In this document: positions 52,276 through 62,600 of the stretch, in pieces
Layout of the letters: each line of letters begins with the position of its first letter
How positions within the stretch are numbered: position 1 is the stretch's first letter
Assembly: GCA_018222585.1 (NCBI GenBank)
Contig: JAAFAB010000007.1
Location: 62,001-126,000, forward strand
Reading direction: 5' to 3'
DNA: 64,000 nucleotides
Origin: Paracoccaceae bacterium
GTDB taxonomy: Bacteria > Pseudomonadota > Alphaproteobacteria > Rhodobacterales > Rhodobacteraceae
Translations under genes and position numbers: made by a program
Notes under the pieces: generated by a model
Told to the model about the DNA's origin: nothing
What the model saw: the letters and a program-made list of their open reading frames with translations, nothing else
The model's database searches: none

Positions 52276-54972
52276 ATGAATCCTACCGAAATTTATGATG
52301 CTCTGGCGGAACTTGCTCGCGAGCCTTTTGACGCGACCGAGTTCCCCTTCGCTTTTGCCACAGCGACTGACGGCGCCAAGGCGGCGATCTCCAAGCTGCG
52401 CAGCGGGTCAACCAATAAGTCCGACTTGCCCGGCGGCGTGCTGTTCGGCAAGAAGTTCCACTTCGCCCCCGCGCTGGCGGGCATGACCGATGTCACTCTG
52501 GACCAGCTGCGCAGCTCGAAGAAGACCAAGACCTCGAAGCCCGCGATCCTGATCGCCACCGATGGCGAGATGATCTCGGCAGAGCACCCGGTCTCGGGCG
52601 ACACGCTCCACTGCCGTTTCGACGAGCTTGGCGACAATTTCGGCTTCTTTCTGCCCGCTGCGGGCAAGGAGCGTTACCGCGCGGTCGAAGAAAACCCCGT
52701 CGACGTCAAGGCGACCGGCAAGCTGGCCCGCCTCTATGACGCGCTGACCAAGGCGAATCCCGACTGGGGCAGCGACGAGCGTCGGCATGAGATGAACCAG
52801 CTGATGATGCGGCTGATCTTCTGCATGTTCGCCGAGGATGTCGGCATCTTCCCCGACAACCAGTTCTCGCGCCTGCTGTTCACCCATGCAGGCGACAAGG
52901 GCGAGGAAGCGCGCGAAACCATCGTCGCCGCCTTCCAGGCGATGAACCTGCTCAAGGCCAAGCGCGAGGGCCTGCCCGCCTGGACGGGCGAGCTGGAATA
53001 CGTCAATGGCGGGCTTTTTGCGGGCACCATCGATGCGCCGCGCTTTGATGCCGTGGCCTTCCGCTATCTGCGCGAGGCCTGCGACCTGAACTGGCGCGAG
53101 ATCAACCCCGACATTTTCGGCTCGATGATCCAGTCGGTCGCGGACCCCAAGCAGCGTTCGGAACTGGGGATGCACTACACCTCGGTGCCGAACATCATGA
53201 AGGTGATCGGGCCGCTGTTCCTCGATGACCTCGATGCCGAGATCCACAAGGCATGGGACCGTGGCCGCGGGCTGCAACAGGTGCTGGACCGGATGTCGCG
53301 CATCCGCGTGTTCGACCCGGCCTGCGGATCGGGCAACTTCCTTGTCGTGTCCTATCGCGAGCTGCGGGCGCGCGAGACGCGCATCCTGCGGCGGCTGGAA
53401 GAGCTGAACGGCCCCGGATCGCTGGCCATGTTCTCGGCCATCCCGATCAGCCATTTCTACGGGATCGAGATCGCGGATTTCGCCGCCGAGACCGCCAAGC
53501 TGGCGCTGTTCATCGCCGAGTATCAGGCGAATGCCAGCTTTGCCGAGGTCTTTGGACGCCGCCCCGCCGCGCTGCCCCTGAAGGATGCGGCGCATATCCG
53601 CACCGGGAACTCCCTGCGCATCGACTGGGAGGAGGTCTGTCCGCCCCCCGGTGAAGGCGAGGAAGTGTTCATCGCAGGCAATCCCCCCTTCGTCTGGTCG
53701 AATGACATGTCTAAGGCGCAGAAGCTGGAGATGGGGGACGTCTTTTCAGTTCACACAAAGCGCTACAAGGCATTGGACTATGTATCGGCATGGTACTTGA
53801 AATCAGCCGAGTACATCCGGAGTTTTGGCGGAAAAGCAGCACTGGTCGCTACCAATGCCATTTGCCAGGGCCAATCAGTCCCGATGCTTTGGCCTTACCT
53901 TTTGCAGCAAGGCGTTGAAATATTCTTTGCTCACCGCCCCTTCAAATGGAGCAATAATGCAGGCAACACTGCAACAGTAGATGTTGTTATTGTTGGCCTC
54001 CAGTGCGGGCACATCAAAGAGAAATTTCTTTTCGACGGAGACACCAAGTCGACGGTTGAAAACATAAGCCCATACATCACTCCGACGCCTGACGTGATTA
54101 TTGAATCAGCCAACCGGGGAAGCATCTTCAATCTCCCAGCAATGCCACGGGGCTGCATGCCAATAGACGGCGGACACTTGATCCTTTCACCAACTGAAAA
54201 AGATGAGCTGATCCGAGCGCGCCCAGAAAGCTCTGTATTCATTAAGAAGTTTCTGGGCGCTGACGAGCTCGTTAAAGGTGTGGAACGGTGGTGCCTACAC
54301 ATCAATGACCAAGATTTGGGTGCGGCCATGTCTATCCCGGAGGTTCGCGAGCGGATTCAGCGTGTTCGAGAAACGCGAGAAAACAGCCCCGACCCTGGGG
54401 CACAGAGCGCGGCATCGAGATCACATCAGTTCCGTGAACACATGATCGCAGTTAAAGACGCGATAGTCGTACCGGCGGTATCTTCGGAGCGCCGTCCGTT
54501 CTTGACTCCGGTTATCGTGGGCGCTGACACTGTATCATCGAACCGGAATTATGTGCTGTACGATCAACCGATCTGGGCGTTTTCGATTCTGAGCACGTCT
54601 CTACATAGATGTTGGATCTTGACGGTTTGCGGCAAACTGCAAGCACGCCCGAATTACTCTAACACCCTCGGATGGAACACTTTCCCGGTGCCGAAGTTTA
54701 CCGAGGCCCAGCTAGCCGACCTCTCGGCCTCGGCCCGCAGCATCCTGAAATGCCGCTACAGCCACTACCCAAAGACCATTGCCCAGCTCTACGATCCCGA
54801 CAAAATGCCCGACGACCTTCGCGCCGTGCATCGGGAAAACGACGAGCTGCTGGAAAGCATGTATATCGGCCGCCCCTTCCGCAATGACACCGAACGGCTG
54901 GAGAAGCTCTTCAAGCTCTATGCCGCCAAGGTGAAATCGCTGGAGGCCGCGCCAAAGAAAAAGAGGGCCTGA
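52276..54972 (+). CDS. Class I SAM-dependent DNA adenine methyltransferase, MmeI-like architecture
   Basis: 898 residues from the ATG at 52276 (GAGG 6 nt upstream; a weaker ATG lies at 52258). Motif I FDPACGSGNF is at residues 346-355 and motif IV NPPF at 469-472, the order of gamma-class N6-adenine methyltransferases. The N-terminal third matches the MmeI-type N and helical domains but shows no D..ExK nuclease motif, so it probably does not cut. The C-terminal part (about 490-800) should be the target-recognition domain and is visibly AT-richer than the rest. First gene of the methyltransferase-helicase-nuclease operon. Confidence 0.88.
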   Translation: MNPTEIYDALAELAREPFDATEFPFAFATATDGAKAAISKLRSGSTNKSDLPGGVLFGKKFHFAPALAGMTDVTLDQLRSSKKTKTSKPAILIATDGEMISAEHPVSGDTLHCRFDELGDNFGFFLPAAGKERYRAVEENPVDVKATGKLARLYDALTKANPDWGSDERRHEMNQLMMRLIFCMFAEDVGIFPDNQFSRLLFTHAGDKGEEARETIVAAFQAMNLLKAKREGLPAWTGELEYVNGGLFAGTIDAPRFDAVAFRYLREACDLNWREINPDIFGSMIQSVADPKQRSELGMHYTSVPNIMKVIGPLFLDDLDAEIHKAWDRGRGLQQVLDRMSRIRVFDPACGSGNFLVVSYRELRARETRILRRLEELNGPGSLAMFSAIPISHFYGIEIADFAAETAKLALFIAEYQANASFAEVFGRRPAALPLKDAAHIRTGNSLRIDWEEVCPPPGEGEEVFIAGNPPFVWSNDMSKAQKLEMGDVFSVHTKRYKALDYVSAWYLKSAEYIRSFGGKAALVATNAICQGQSVPMLWPYLLQQGVEIFFAHRPFKWSNNAGNTATVDVVIVGLQCGHIKEKFLFDGDTKSTVENISPYITPTPDVIIESANRGSIFNLPAMPRGCMPIDGGHLILSPTEKDELIRARPESSVFIKKFLGADELVKGVERWCLHINDQDLGAAMSIPEVRERIQRVRETRENSPDPGAQSAASRSHQFREHMIAVKDAIVVPAVSSERRPFLTPVIVGADTVSSNRNYVLYDQPIWAFSILSTSLHRCWILTVCGKLQARPNYSNTLGWNTFPVPKFTEAQLADLSASARSILKCRYSHYPKTIAQLYDPDKMPDDLRAVHRENDELLESMYIGRPFRNDTERLEKLFKLYAAKVKSLEAAPKKKRA

Positions 54973-54975
54973 CAG

Positions 54976-57051
54976 ATGGTTCAGATGGTCAATGTCACCT
55001 ACGGCACCTCCAAGGCGACGACGAACGCCCTTGGTCAGCGCCCGATGCAGGCCCGCACCTATGACGCCCGCGCTGCACAGTTCCTGCTGCTGAAGGCGCC
55101 GCCCGCGGCGGGCAAGAGCCGCGCGCTGATGTTCGTGGCGCTCGACAAGCTGCGGCATCAGGGACTTGAGAAGGTGATCGTCTGTGTGCCCGAGACCTCG
55201 ATCGGCGGGTCCTTCCGTTCGACCGATCTAACGAGCTACGGTTTCGAGGCAGATTGGGAGGTCGATGACCGCTGGAACCTCTGCCTGACCGGCGACGATG
55301 CCGACAAGCAGAAGGTGAAGGCTTTCCAGGCGTTCATGGACAGCGATGCGAAGGTTCTGGTCTGCACCCATGCCACCTTCCGCTTCAGCTTTGACGAGGT
55401 GATCAAGACCAAGGGGATCGAGGCGTTTGACAGCTGCTTCATCGCCATCGACGAGTTTCACCATGTCTCGGCCTCGGACAACAACAGGCTGGGGGTGATC
55501 CTTCGCAGCCTGATCAATCGAGCGCAGTGCCACGTGATGGCGATGACCGGCAGCTATTTCCGTGGCGATGCCGATCCGGTGCTGCGCCCCGAGGACGAGG
55601 ACCGCTTCACCAAGATCACCTACAGCTATTACGAGCAGCTGGAGGGCTATGCCTGGCTCAAGGCGCTCGGGATCAATTACGAGTTCTACAAGGGCAATTA
55701 CGTCAATGGGCTGCCGGGCGTGCTGAACCCCGATCAAAAGACGATCATCCACATTCCGCATCGAGGGTCGGCCGAGGCATTCGATGACAAGTTCAACGAG
55801 GTGGGCAAGATCATCGATCTGCTGGGCACCCATGAGGGACGCGATCCCGAGACGGGATTCGATCTGGTGAGAAAGCCGGATGGCGGGCTGCTGAAGGTCG
55901 CGGACCTGGTAGATGACGGGCCGGGGCGCGATATCGTCAAGGCTGCGCTATCGCGCGAGATCAAGGGGTCAGACGGTAAGCGCGATGATGTGGCGGACCG
56001 ATCCAAGGTCGACATCATCATCGCGCTCGGGATGGCCAAGGAAGGGTTCGACTGGGTCTGGTGTGAACATGCGCTGACCATCGGCTATCGGTCGTCCCTG
56101 ACCGAGATCGTGCAGATCATCGGGCGCGCGACCCGCGATGCACCAGGAAAACCCCGCGCGTTGTTCACCAACCTTGTTGCCGAACCCGGCGTGGAAACCG
56201 GCGTTGTGACCGATGCCGTGAACGACATGCTCAAGGCGATCTCCGGATCGCTGCTGATGGAGCAGGTGCTGGCCCCGAACTTCAAGTTCTACCGTCGAGA
56301 AGACGGCGATGTGCGGGCACCGATGGGCACCGATGACGAGGGCAATATAACCATCGGCATCAAGGGGCTGGTCGAGCCGCCCACGGACCGCTCGCGCGAG
56401 ATTTGCGAGAAGGACATGAACGATCTGATGGCAACAGCCTATCAGGAGATGGACCGGCGCGTGCTGTCGCCAGACACGGCGCCTGAGGTCGCTACGCAGA
56501 TGGTCCTGACCGATATCATCGAGAGGCGCTATGAAACGCTGGATGCCCAGGAAGCGGAATCCGTCCGTCAGCATCTGGCGGCGCATATGAACGTCCTGAC
56601 GCTGGCGCGGAAGGAAGCAGAACGTGGCTTCGCCGAGGGTCAATCGCCCCTAAGCGGCACACCTCCGAGGTCGAGCAGCGACGACGATGACAGCGAACCC
56701 GCCAGCGCACCAAACACCCTGCTGGAGATGGTCCGGAAGTTCATCAACGTCCGGGACATCGACATCGAGCTGATCGACAGCGTGAACACCTTCCAAGAGC
56801 GCTTCGAGGTCGCGTCGAAATCTCTGAACTCCGAGCTGCTGTCGCATGTCCAGTCGGCAATGGTCGCCTTGCGCGTGAACATGACCGGCGACGAGGCCAG
56901 AACGCTTTGGCCTCGCATCAAGGCGTTTCGTGCCACCGAGGGGCGCGAACCAAATGTGCATTCCGCCAACCCGCTTGAGAAGCGCATGGCAGAAGCACTT
57001 GCCTGGCTTAAGGCCGAAAAAGCCAAGCGCTTGCGTGAGGGAGCTCTGTAA
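54976..57051 (+). CDS. DEAD/DEAH-type SF2 helicase of a restriction/defence module
   Basis: 691 residues. SF2 motifs: Walker A APPAAGKS at 41-48, motif II DEFH at 159-162, motif III-like AMTGSYF, motif VI QIIGRATR at 380-387. After the two RecA folds come about 250 residues of mostly helical, acidic sequence. It starts 3 nt after the methyltransferase stop and its TAA overlaps the next ATG, so stoichiometric expression is likely. I infer a translocase or unwinding subunit acting with the methyltransferase and the GIY-YIG protein. Confidence 0.87.
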   Translation: MVQMVNVTYGTSKATTNALGQRPMQARTYDARAAQFLLLKAPPAAGKSRALMFVALDKLRHQGLEKVIVCVPETSIGGSFRSTDLTSYGFEADWEVDDRWNLCLTGDDADKQKVKAFQAFMDSDAKVLVCTHATFRFSFDEVIKTKGIEAFDSCFIAIDEFHHVSASDNNRLGVILRSLINRAQCHVMAMTGSYFRGDADPVLRPEDEDRFTKITYSYYEQLEGYAWLKALGINYEFYKGNYVNGLPGVLNPDQKTIIHIPHRGSAEAFDDKFNEVGKIIDLLGTHEGRDPETGFDLVRKPDGGLLKVADLVDDGPGRDIVKAALSREIKGSDGKRDDVADRSKVDIIIALGMAKEGFDWVWCEHALTIGYRSSLTEIVQIIGRATRDAPGKPRALFTNLVAEPGVETGVVTDAVNDMLKAISGSLLMEQVLAPNFKFYRREDGDVRAPMGTDDEGNITIGIKGLVEPPTDRSREICEKDMNDLMATAYQEMDRRVLSPDTAPEVATQMVLTDIIERRYETLDAQEAESVRQHLAAHMNVLTLARKEAERGFAEGQSPLSGTPPRSSSDDDDSEPASAPNTLLEMVRKFINVRDIDIELIDSVNTFQERFEVASKSLNSELLSHVQSAMVALRVNMTGDEARTLWPRIKAFRATEGREPNVHSANPLEKRMAEALAWLKAEKAKRLREGAL

Positions 57052-58250
57052 TGTCGCGACCGAGCTTGGAAGATATCTTCGCAGAGAACGACGAGTTCGG
57101 ACTGCTGGATGTCAAACCGCGGGCGTCTAGCGGTAGCTCCACGCAGGACCGTGGAGTTGCCGCCCTGCTCGAAGTGACAGCATTCTACGAGAACCATTCG
57201 CGCCTCCCTAATCCAGAGGCAATGGATCATGACGAGATGCGCCTCGGAGCGATCTGGGAGACCGTGAAATTGTCTCCTACTGACCCGATGCGGGCTGTGG
57301 ACCGTCTGGGATTGTTGAGCGAAGAAGCCGCGCCCACGCGGCGCTCGTGGCGGGATGCTCCTGTCGAAGCTGATATTCCTACCAGCCTAGATGACATCTT
57401 CGACGATCTCGATGTCGATGCATCATTGGTCAAACTCAAGCATACCACGCGATCTGCGGAGCGGCATGTCCCGGATCATCGCGCTGACTTCGTGCCTTGT
57501 CAGGACTTCGAGCAGTTCCGAGACCGTTTTGAGGCCGTTCAGCGTGGCTTGGAAACTGGCGAGCGCCAGGCAAATCCGGTACGGAAATGGTCTGTGATCG
57601 AGCCGATCGAAGGGGACTTTTTCATCCGGAACGGCTTGCTCGCCATGGTAGCCGAAAAGTCAGAGATGACAGCCCGCGGGGGCGCACGAGACTACCGGCT
57701 CCGTGTCATCTTCTCCAATGGCACGGAAAGTGACCCGCTCATGTCCTCTTTCCGCAAGTCCCTGAATGAAGACAAGACCGCAAGAATGGTGCAAAAAGTG
57801 GGTCTTGGTCCGCTGGACCCGGAGTGGGAAAGCGATCAATTGGAGCTCTCTGGAACCATCTACGTCGCTCGCTCGCGCTCGGAAGATACTTCGATCAGAG
57901 AGCAGCGTATGATCTTGCACAAGATTGGGGTGACCAGCCAAGACGTCTCTCGTCGGATTGCAGATGCGAAGAACGACCCGACATTTCTGCTCGCGCCTGT
58001 CGAAATCGTAGCAACCTACCAGTTGCGTAACCTATCACGCAGTAAGGTCGAGCAATTGCTGCATCGCTTCTTCGCAGCAGCAAGGGCCGACCTCTTTGTA
58101 TTGGATCGGTTCGGCAAGAAGGTTTTCCCGAAGGAATGGTTCTATGTGCTGCCCGATCAGGTCGGCAAAGCGGCCAAGCTACTGGAGGAAGGTCAGTTGC
58201 ACCTGTATCGCTATGACACAAACACACAACGAATCCTTAGAAAGGACTGA
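57051..58250 (+). CDS. GIY-YIG (T5orf172-type) nuclease
   Basis: 399 residues. An N-terminal region of about 250 residues without a clear domain (begins SRPSLEDIFAENDEFGLLD; a related SLDDIFDDLD recurs near residue 110). Then a GIY-YIG fold: GTIYV at 268-272, KIGVT from 291, catalytic-type Arg in SRRI near 300, and E334 in KVEQLLHRFF. Start overlaps the helicase stop (TAATG). The likely DNA-cutting subunit of the module. Last gene of the operon; 182 bp of AT-rich non-coding sequence follows. Confidence 0.85.
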   Translation: MSRPSLEDIFAENDEFGLLDVKPRASSGSSTQDRGVAALLEVTAFYENHSRLPNPEAMDHDEMRLGAIWETVKLSPTDPMRAVDRLGLLSEEAAPTRRSWRDAPVEADIPTSLDDIFDDLDVDASLVKLKHTTRSAERHVPDHRADFVPCQDFEQFRDRFEAVQRGLETGERQANPVRKWSVIEPIEGDFFIRNGLLAMVAEKSEMTARGGARDYRLRVIFSNGTESDPLMSSFRKSLNEDKTARMVQKVGLGPLDPEWESDQLELSGTIYVARSRSEDTSIREQRMILHKIGVTSQDVSRRIADAKNDPTFLLAPVEIVATYQLRNLSRSKVEQLLHRFFAAARADLFVLDRFGKKVFPKEWFYVLPDQVGKAAKLLEEGQLHLYRYDTNTQRILRKD

Positions 58251-58432
58251 AAGCCAAGCCCGATCAGGACGCGACTGTTACTCGCCGTCCCCTTTCTTTA
58301 GCAAGGTCACCCTGACCATAAGCATAGAGACGTCAGCAGCTTAATGACCGTGATGCTCAATGGCCGGCCATTCTAGGCTTGCCCCCATTTCCCGCCCAAA
58401 GACTTTGCCGAGGTATCTGAGGAATCCTCCAC

Positions 58433-59650
58433 ATGCGCGCGCTGCACACCGCTGACTGGCACATCGGCCAGACCCTGAACGGCTGGAGCCGCGAGGCGGA
58501 ACATGCCCGTTTCTTCGCAGCGCTGACCGATCTGATGGTCGAGGAACAGATCGACCTGCTGCTGGTGGCCGGCGACATCTTCGACACCACCAACCCCTCG
58601 GGCGAGAGCCAGCGGCTGTTCTACCGCACCATGGCCGCGATGAAGAGCCGCCTGCCCGATCTGCGCGTCATCCTCACGGGGGGCAATCACGATCCGGCCC
58701 TGCGGCTGGAGGCGCCGGGCGACGTGCTGGACAGCCTCGACATCCACACCATCGGTACCGTGCACCGCACGGGCGGGGCTGTCGACCTCGACCGCCACCT
58801 GATCCCCGTACCCGGCCCCGACGGCGCGCCCGCGCTCTATGTGCTCGCCATCCCCTTCCTGCGCGCCGCCGACCTCTCCGGCCTCAGCTTCGCCAGTGAC
58901 CAGGGCGAGGACACTGTGATCGAGGCCGCCCGCCGCTTCCACGCCGAACTGACCGAGGCCGCCCTGTCCCGGATCGGCGATCTCCCCTTGCTCGCCATGG
59001 GGCACCTGCATTGCACCGGCGGGCTGGAGGCCGAAGGCGCCGAGCGGCGGATCCTCATCGGTGGCTCTCATGCGGTCCCGCCCGATATCTATCCACCCCG
59101 CATTGACTATGTCGCGCTTGGCCACCTGCACGGGCCGCAATCGCTGGACGGCGGGCGGGTGCGCTATTCCGGGTCCTGCTTCCCGCTTTCAGCCTCCGAG
59201 ATCCGCTACACCCACGGGGTCACGATCCTCGACATTGACGGCTGCGACATCAGCGCCGCCCACCACGCCATCCCCCTGCCCGCCCCGGTACTGCGCTTGC
59301 CCGCCTCGGGCACCCTGACCCTGGACGAGCTGGAGACAGCCCTGGCCGAGATCGCACCGATCGAAGACGTGAACCTGCGCCCGCTGGTCTATGTCGAGCT
59401 GCTGGCGGAGGAGGCGCCCTCAGTGATGATGGGCCGAGCCGAGGCGCTCTTGCGCGAGGCCCCGGTGCGCCCCGCCGGCATCCGCATCCACCGGGCCGCG
59501 GAGGACAGCGCCGAGCCCCCTGCCCCCGCGCCGTCGCTGGGCGAGACCAGCCCCGAGGAGCTCTTCGCCCGGGCCTTCGAGGCGAGGAACGGCTTCGCCC
59601 CCGAGGACCGCCACCTCGCGGCCTTCCGCGATGTCCTGGCGGAGGTCTGA
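58433..59650 (+). CDS. sbcD: Exonuclease SbcCD nuclease subunit SbcD
   Basis: 405 residues, Mre11-like metallophosphoesterase. Metal ligands visible: D8 and H10 (TADWHIG), D48 (GDIFD), N85 and H86 (GGNHDP), then GHLHC and GHLHG. Nuclease partner of SbcC; opens hairpins and trims protein-blocked DNA ends. Composition returns to core-genome GC here, so the accessory block ends before it. Stop to sbcC start is 3 nt. Confidence 0.95.
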   Translation: MRALHTADWHIGQTLNGWSREAEHARFFAALTDLMVEEQIDLLLVAGDIFDTTNPSGESQRLFYRTMAAMKSRLPDLRVILTGGNHDPALRLEAPGDVLDSLDIHTIGTVHRTGGAVDLDRHLIPVPGPDGAPALYVLAIPFLRAADLSGLSFASDQGEDTVIEAARRFHAELTEAALSRIGDLPLLAMGHLHCTGGLEAEGAERRILIGGSHAVPPDIYPPRIDYVALGHLHGPQSLDGGRVRYSGSCFPLSASEIRYTHGVTILDIDGCDISAAHHAIPLPAPVLRLPASGTLTLDELETALAEIAPIEDVNLRPLVYVELLAEEAPSVMMGRAEALLREAPVRPAGIRIHRAAEDSAEPPAPAPSLGETSPEELFARAFEARNGFAPEDRHLAAFRDVLAEV

Positions 59651-59653
59651 GCC

Positions 59654-62600
59654 ATGCAGATCCTGTCGATCCGGGGCGAGAACATCGCCAGCCTCGCCAA
59701 ACCCTTCGAGATCCGCCTGGACGACGGACCGCTGGCCAGTGCCGGTCTCTTCGCCATCACCGGCGAGACGGGCGCGGGCAAGTCCAGCCTGCTGGATGCC
59801 ATGTGCCTGGCGCTCTACGGCGATTGCCCGCGCCTGTCGGGCAGCGGCACGCGCGAGGCGGTGGAGGATGTCGACGGCTCCGCCCTGCGCGCCACCGACG
59901 CGCGCATGGTGCTGCGCCGGGGCGCAGCGCGGGGCCTGGCCGAGGTCACCTTCCGCGCCACGGACGGCGAGGTCTACACCGCCGGCTGGTCCGCCCGCCG
60001 GGCCCGGGACCGCATCGACGGGCGCCTGCAGGCGGTCGAGCGCAGCCTGCTGCGCGTCTCGGATGGCCAGGTCCTGGAAAGCCAGCTTTCACGCGTGAAC
60101 GACCGGGTGACCGAGCTGACCGGCCTGACCTATGACGAGTTCCGCCGCACCGTGCTGCTGGCCCAGGGCGACTTCGACGCCTTCCTGTCGGCACAGACCG
60201 GCGAGCGGGCGGCGATCCTGGAGAAGGTCACCGGCACGCAGATCTACCGCGACATCTCGCGCCGCATCTACGAGCGCAACACAGGCGCCCAGTCCGCGCT
60301 GCAGACCCTCGAGACCCGGCGCGGCGAGCACCAACTGCTGAGCCCAGAAGACCGCGCCGCGCTGGAGAGTGAGGCCGAGACCCTGCGCGCCCGCAAGACG
60401 GCGACGGAGGCAGAACTGGCCCAGGTGACAACGGACCTCGGGCGCTACGCCGCACAGGAGGGAGCCCAGACTGCTCTCGCTCGCGCCGAGGCCCGTGTGA
60501 GCACAGCGGAGGCGGCCCTTGCCGATCTCGCGGACCAGAGGGCCTGGCTGGCCGACTGGGACCGCGCCCAGGCCCTGCGCGGCGAGCTGCGCGAGGATCA
60601 GGCCGCCCAAGCGGCGTTGCGCGAGGCGACCGAGGCCGAGGCACAGCTGACCGCAGCGGAGCGGGAGCAAGGCGAGACCGTTAAGGCGCTGGCGGAGGCC
60701 GCCACCGCGGCACAAGAGCAGCTCGAACAAGTCGAGGATGCGTTCAAGGCCCTTGGTCCGGAGTGGTCCAAGGCGGAGCAGCTCGACAGCCGCATCACCA
60801 CCGCCACGGAGGAGCTGGCCCGCGCCGAGGAGGAACTGACCCGGCGCCAGGTGGAAGCCGGAACTTCCGAGGAGCAACAGACGGCGCTGGCGGCAGAGGA
60901 CCAGCGTCTGGCCGACGCGCGGGCCGAAGCGCGGGCCGCGCTGGCGCAGATCCCCGGCCACGAGGTTCTGCGCAACGATTGGAGCGCGCTGGAGGAACGG
61001 CTCGAGGCCCGCATCGCCGCAGCGACCCGTCTGCGCCAGGCGAACCAGGAACGCGCAACGCTGCTGGAGGCCACCGCGGCACAGACCCAGGCCCGGGATG
61101 AAGCCAACGCCGAGGCCGCCGCGCTGACCGCCCGTCTGGCGGACCTGCGTCAGCAGCAGGCAGACCTGCAACCGGAACGCCAGCGCCTGCAGGCCGCCGC
61201 CCCCTCGGCGGCTCTGGCGACCCTGGGCCAGCAGCTCATCGACCTGCGCGCCCTGCGCCAGGCCGCCGCCCAGGTCCGTGAGGCCGACCGCGCGATCGCC
61301 GAGAGCGCGGCCCGGCAACGCGCTACCCTAGAGACCCGTGATCAGGCCGAAGCGGATCGCCAGCGCCTGGCGGAGGAGCTGAAGACGGCGGGCCACCATG
61401 TCGATGCGCTCTCCCGCCCCGTCGCCTCGGCCGAGGCCGCAGTCAGCGCCGAGGCGGATCACCTGCGCCAACACCTGGAGCCGGGCCGCCCCTGCCCGGT
61501 CTGCCATGCGACCGAGCACCCGGTGCAGGACGACAGCGCCTTGTCACGCCTCGCGGCCGACCTGCGCCAGCAGATGCAGGCGGCAACCGAGGCCCGTGAC
61601 GCCGCGCAGACAGCGCTGCGTGACGCAATCACACGACACGATGAGGCAGTGGCCGCGATCGCCCGCGAGGAGAACGAGGCCCCGGCCCTCGCCGCACGTC
61701 TCGCTGAGCGGCTGGAAGACCACGCCCGCCAATGCGCCGCGCTGGAGGTCAGCGCCCTGCCGGATCTCCCGACAGACCCCCGCGCCGCCGACACAGCCTT
61801 CACTGTTCTTCTGGAGGGACTGGGGGCCCGCCGCCCGGCCCTCGAGGAGGACCGAGACCGGCTGGCGGCTCTGGAGCGCAACCATCAGCGCCTCGGACAG
61901 GGGATCGAAACGGCACAGGACCAGCTGACCGCCCGGACCGACAAGGCGGCAGCGCTGACCGCCGCCCTGGCTGACAGCGAGGCGCGCGCGAAGGACCTGG
62001 CCCGTGACTGCGACACCGCAGAGCGCGAAATCGCGACCCTGGCGCCCCGGCTGGCCGATCCCCTCGCCGCCCTTGGCCTATCGCCCGAGGCCTTCGATGC
62101 CGACGGCCAGCCCGCCCTCGACGCCTTGCGCGAGACCGCCCGCCGCGCTGCGGCCCTGCTGAAGACGATCGAGGAGACCGAAACCGCCCGCACCACGCTG
62201 CTCCTCCAGCTGACCGAAGCGCGCAGCGCCGCCCGCGCGGCCACGAACCGGGTGACCGAGGCGACCGAGACCCGGGACAGCCGCAAGGCAAGTCTGGACA
62301 GCCTGCGCACCGAGCGAGCGGCACTGCTAGGGGGCGAGGCCACCGGTGCGCACCGCACCCGCCACAACGAGGCGCGCAAGGCCGCGCAGGCGGCGGCCAG
62401 CGAGGCGCAGCGACAGCATGCAGAGGTTCGTGCCCGACAGGCGCAGATCGCCGGCAGCCTGGAGACCGCACGGACCGCTCTCACCCGCGCGGCGGCCCGC
62501 CGGGACAGCGCCGCCGAGGCCCTGGCCCAGGCCTGCGCCGCCACCGGGCTGGACCTCGACCGGGTTCAGGCATTGCATGCCACAGAGGCCGATGTGGTAG

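Noticed and set aside
52276-53300. Active type IIG nuclease at the methyltransferase N-terminus
   Set aside because: I see no D...ExK arrangement at the position used by MmeI.
52408-53595. Minus-strand open frame of about 395 codons
   Set aside because: Shadow of the methyltransferase catalytic half; lacks domains and has antisense-type composition.
52276-58250. Type I restriction system, BREX or DISARM
   Set aside because: No HsdS-like specificity protein, no PglZ/BrxC, no DrmA/DrmB; the nuclease is GIY-YIG rather than part of an HsdR.
58251-58432. Second attachment site (copy of the tRNA 3' end) closing the island
   Set aside because: No stretch resembling the T arm and CCA end is present in this gap.
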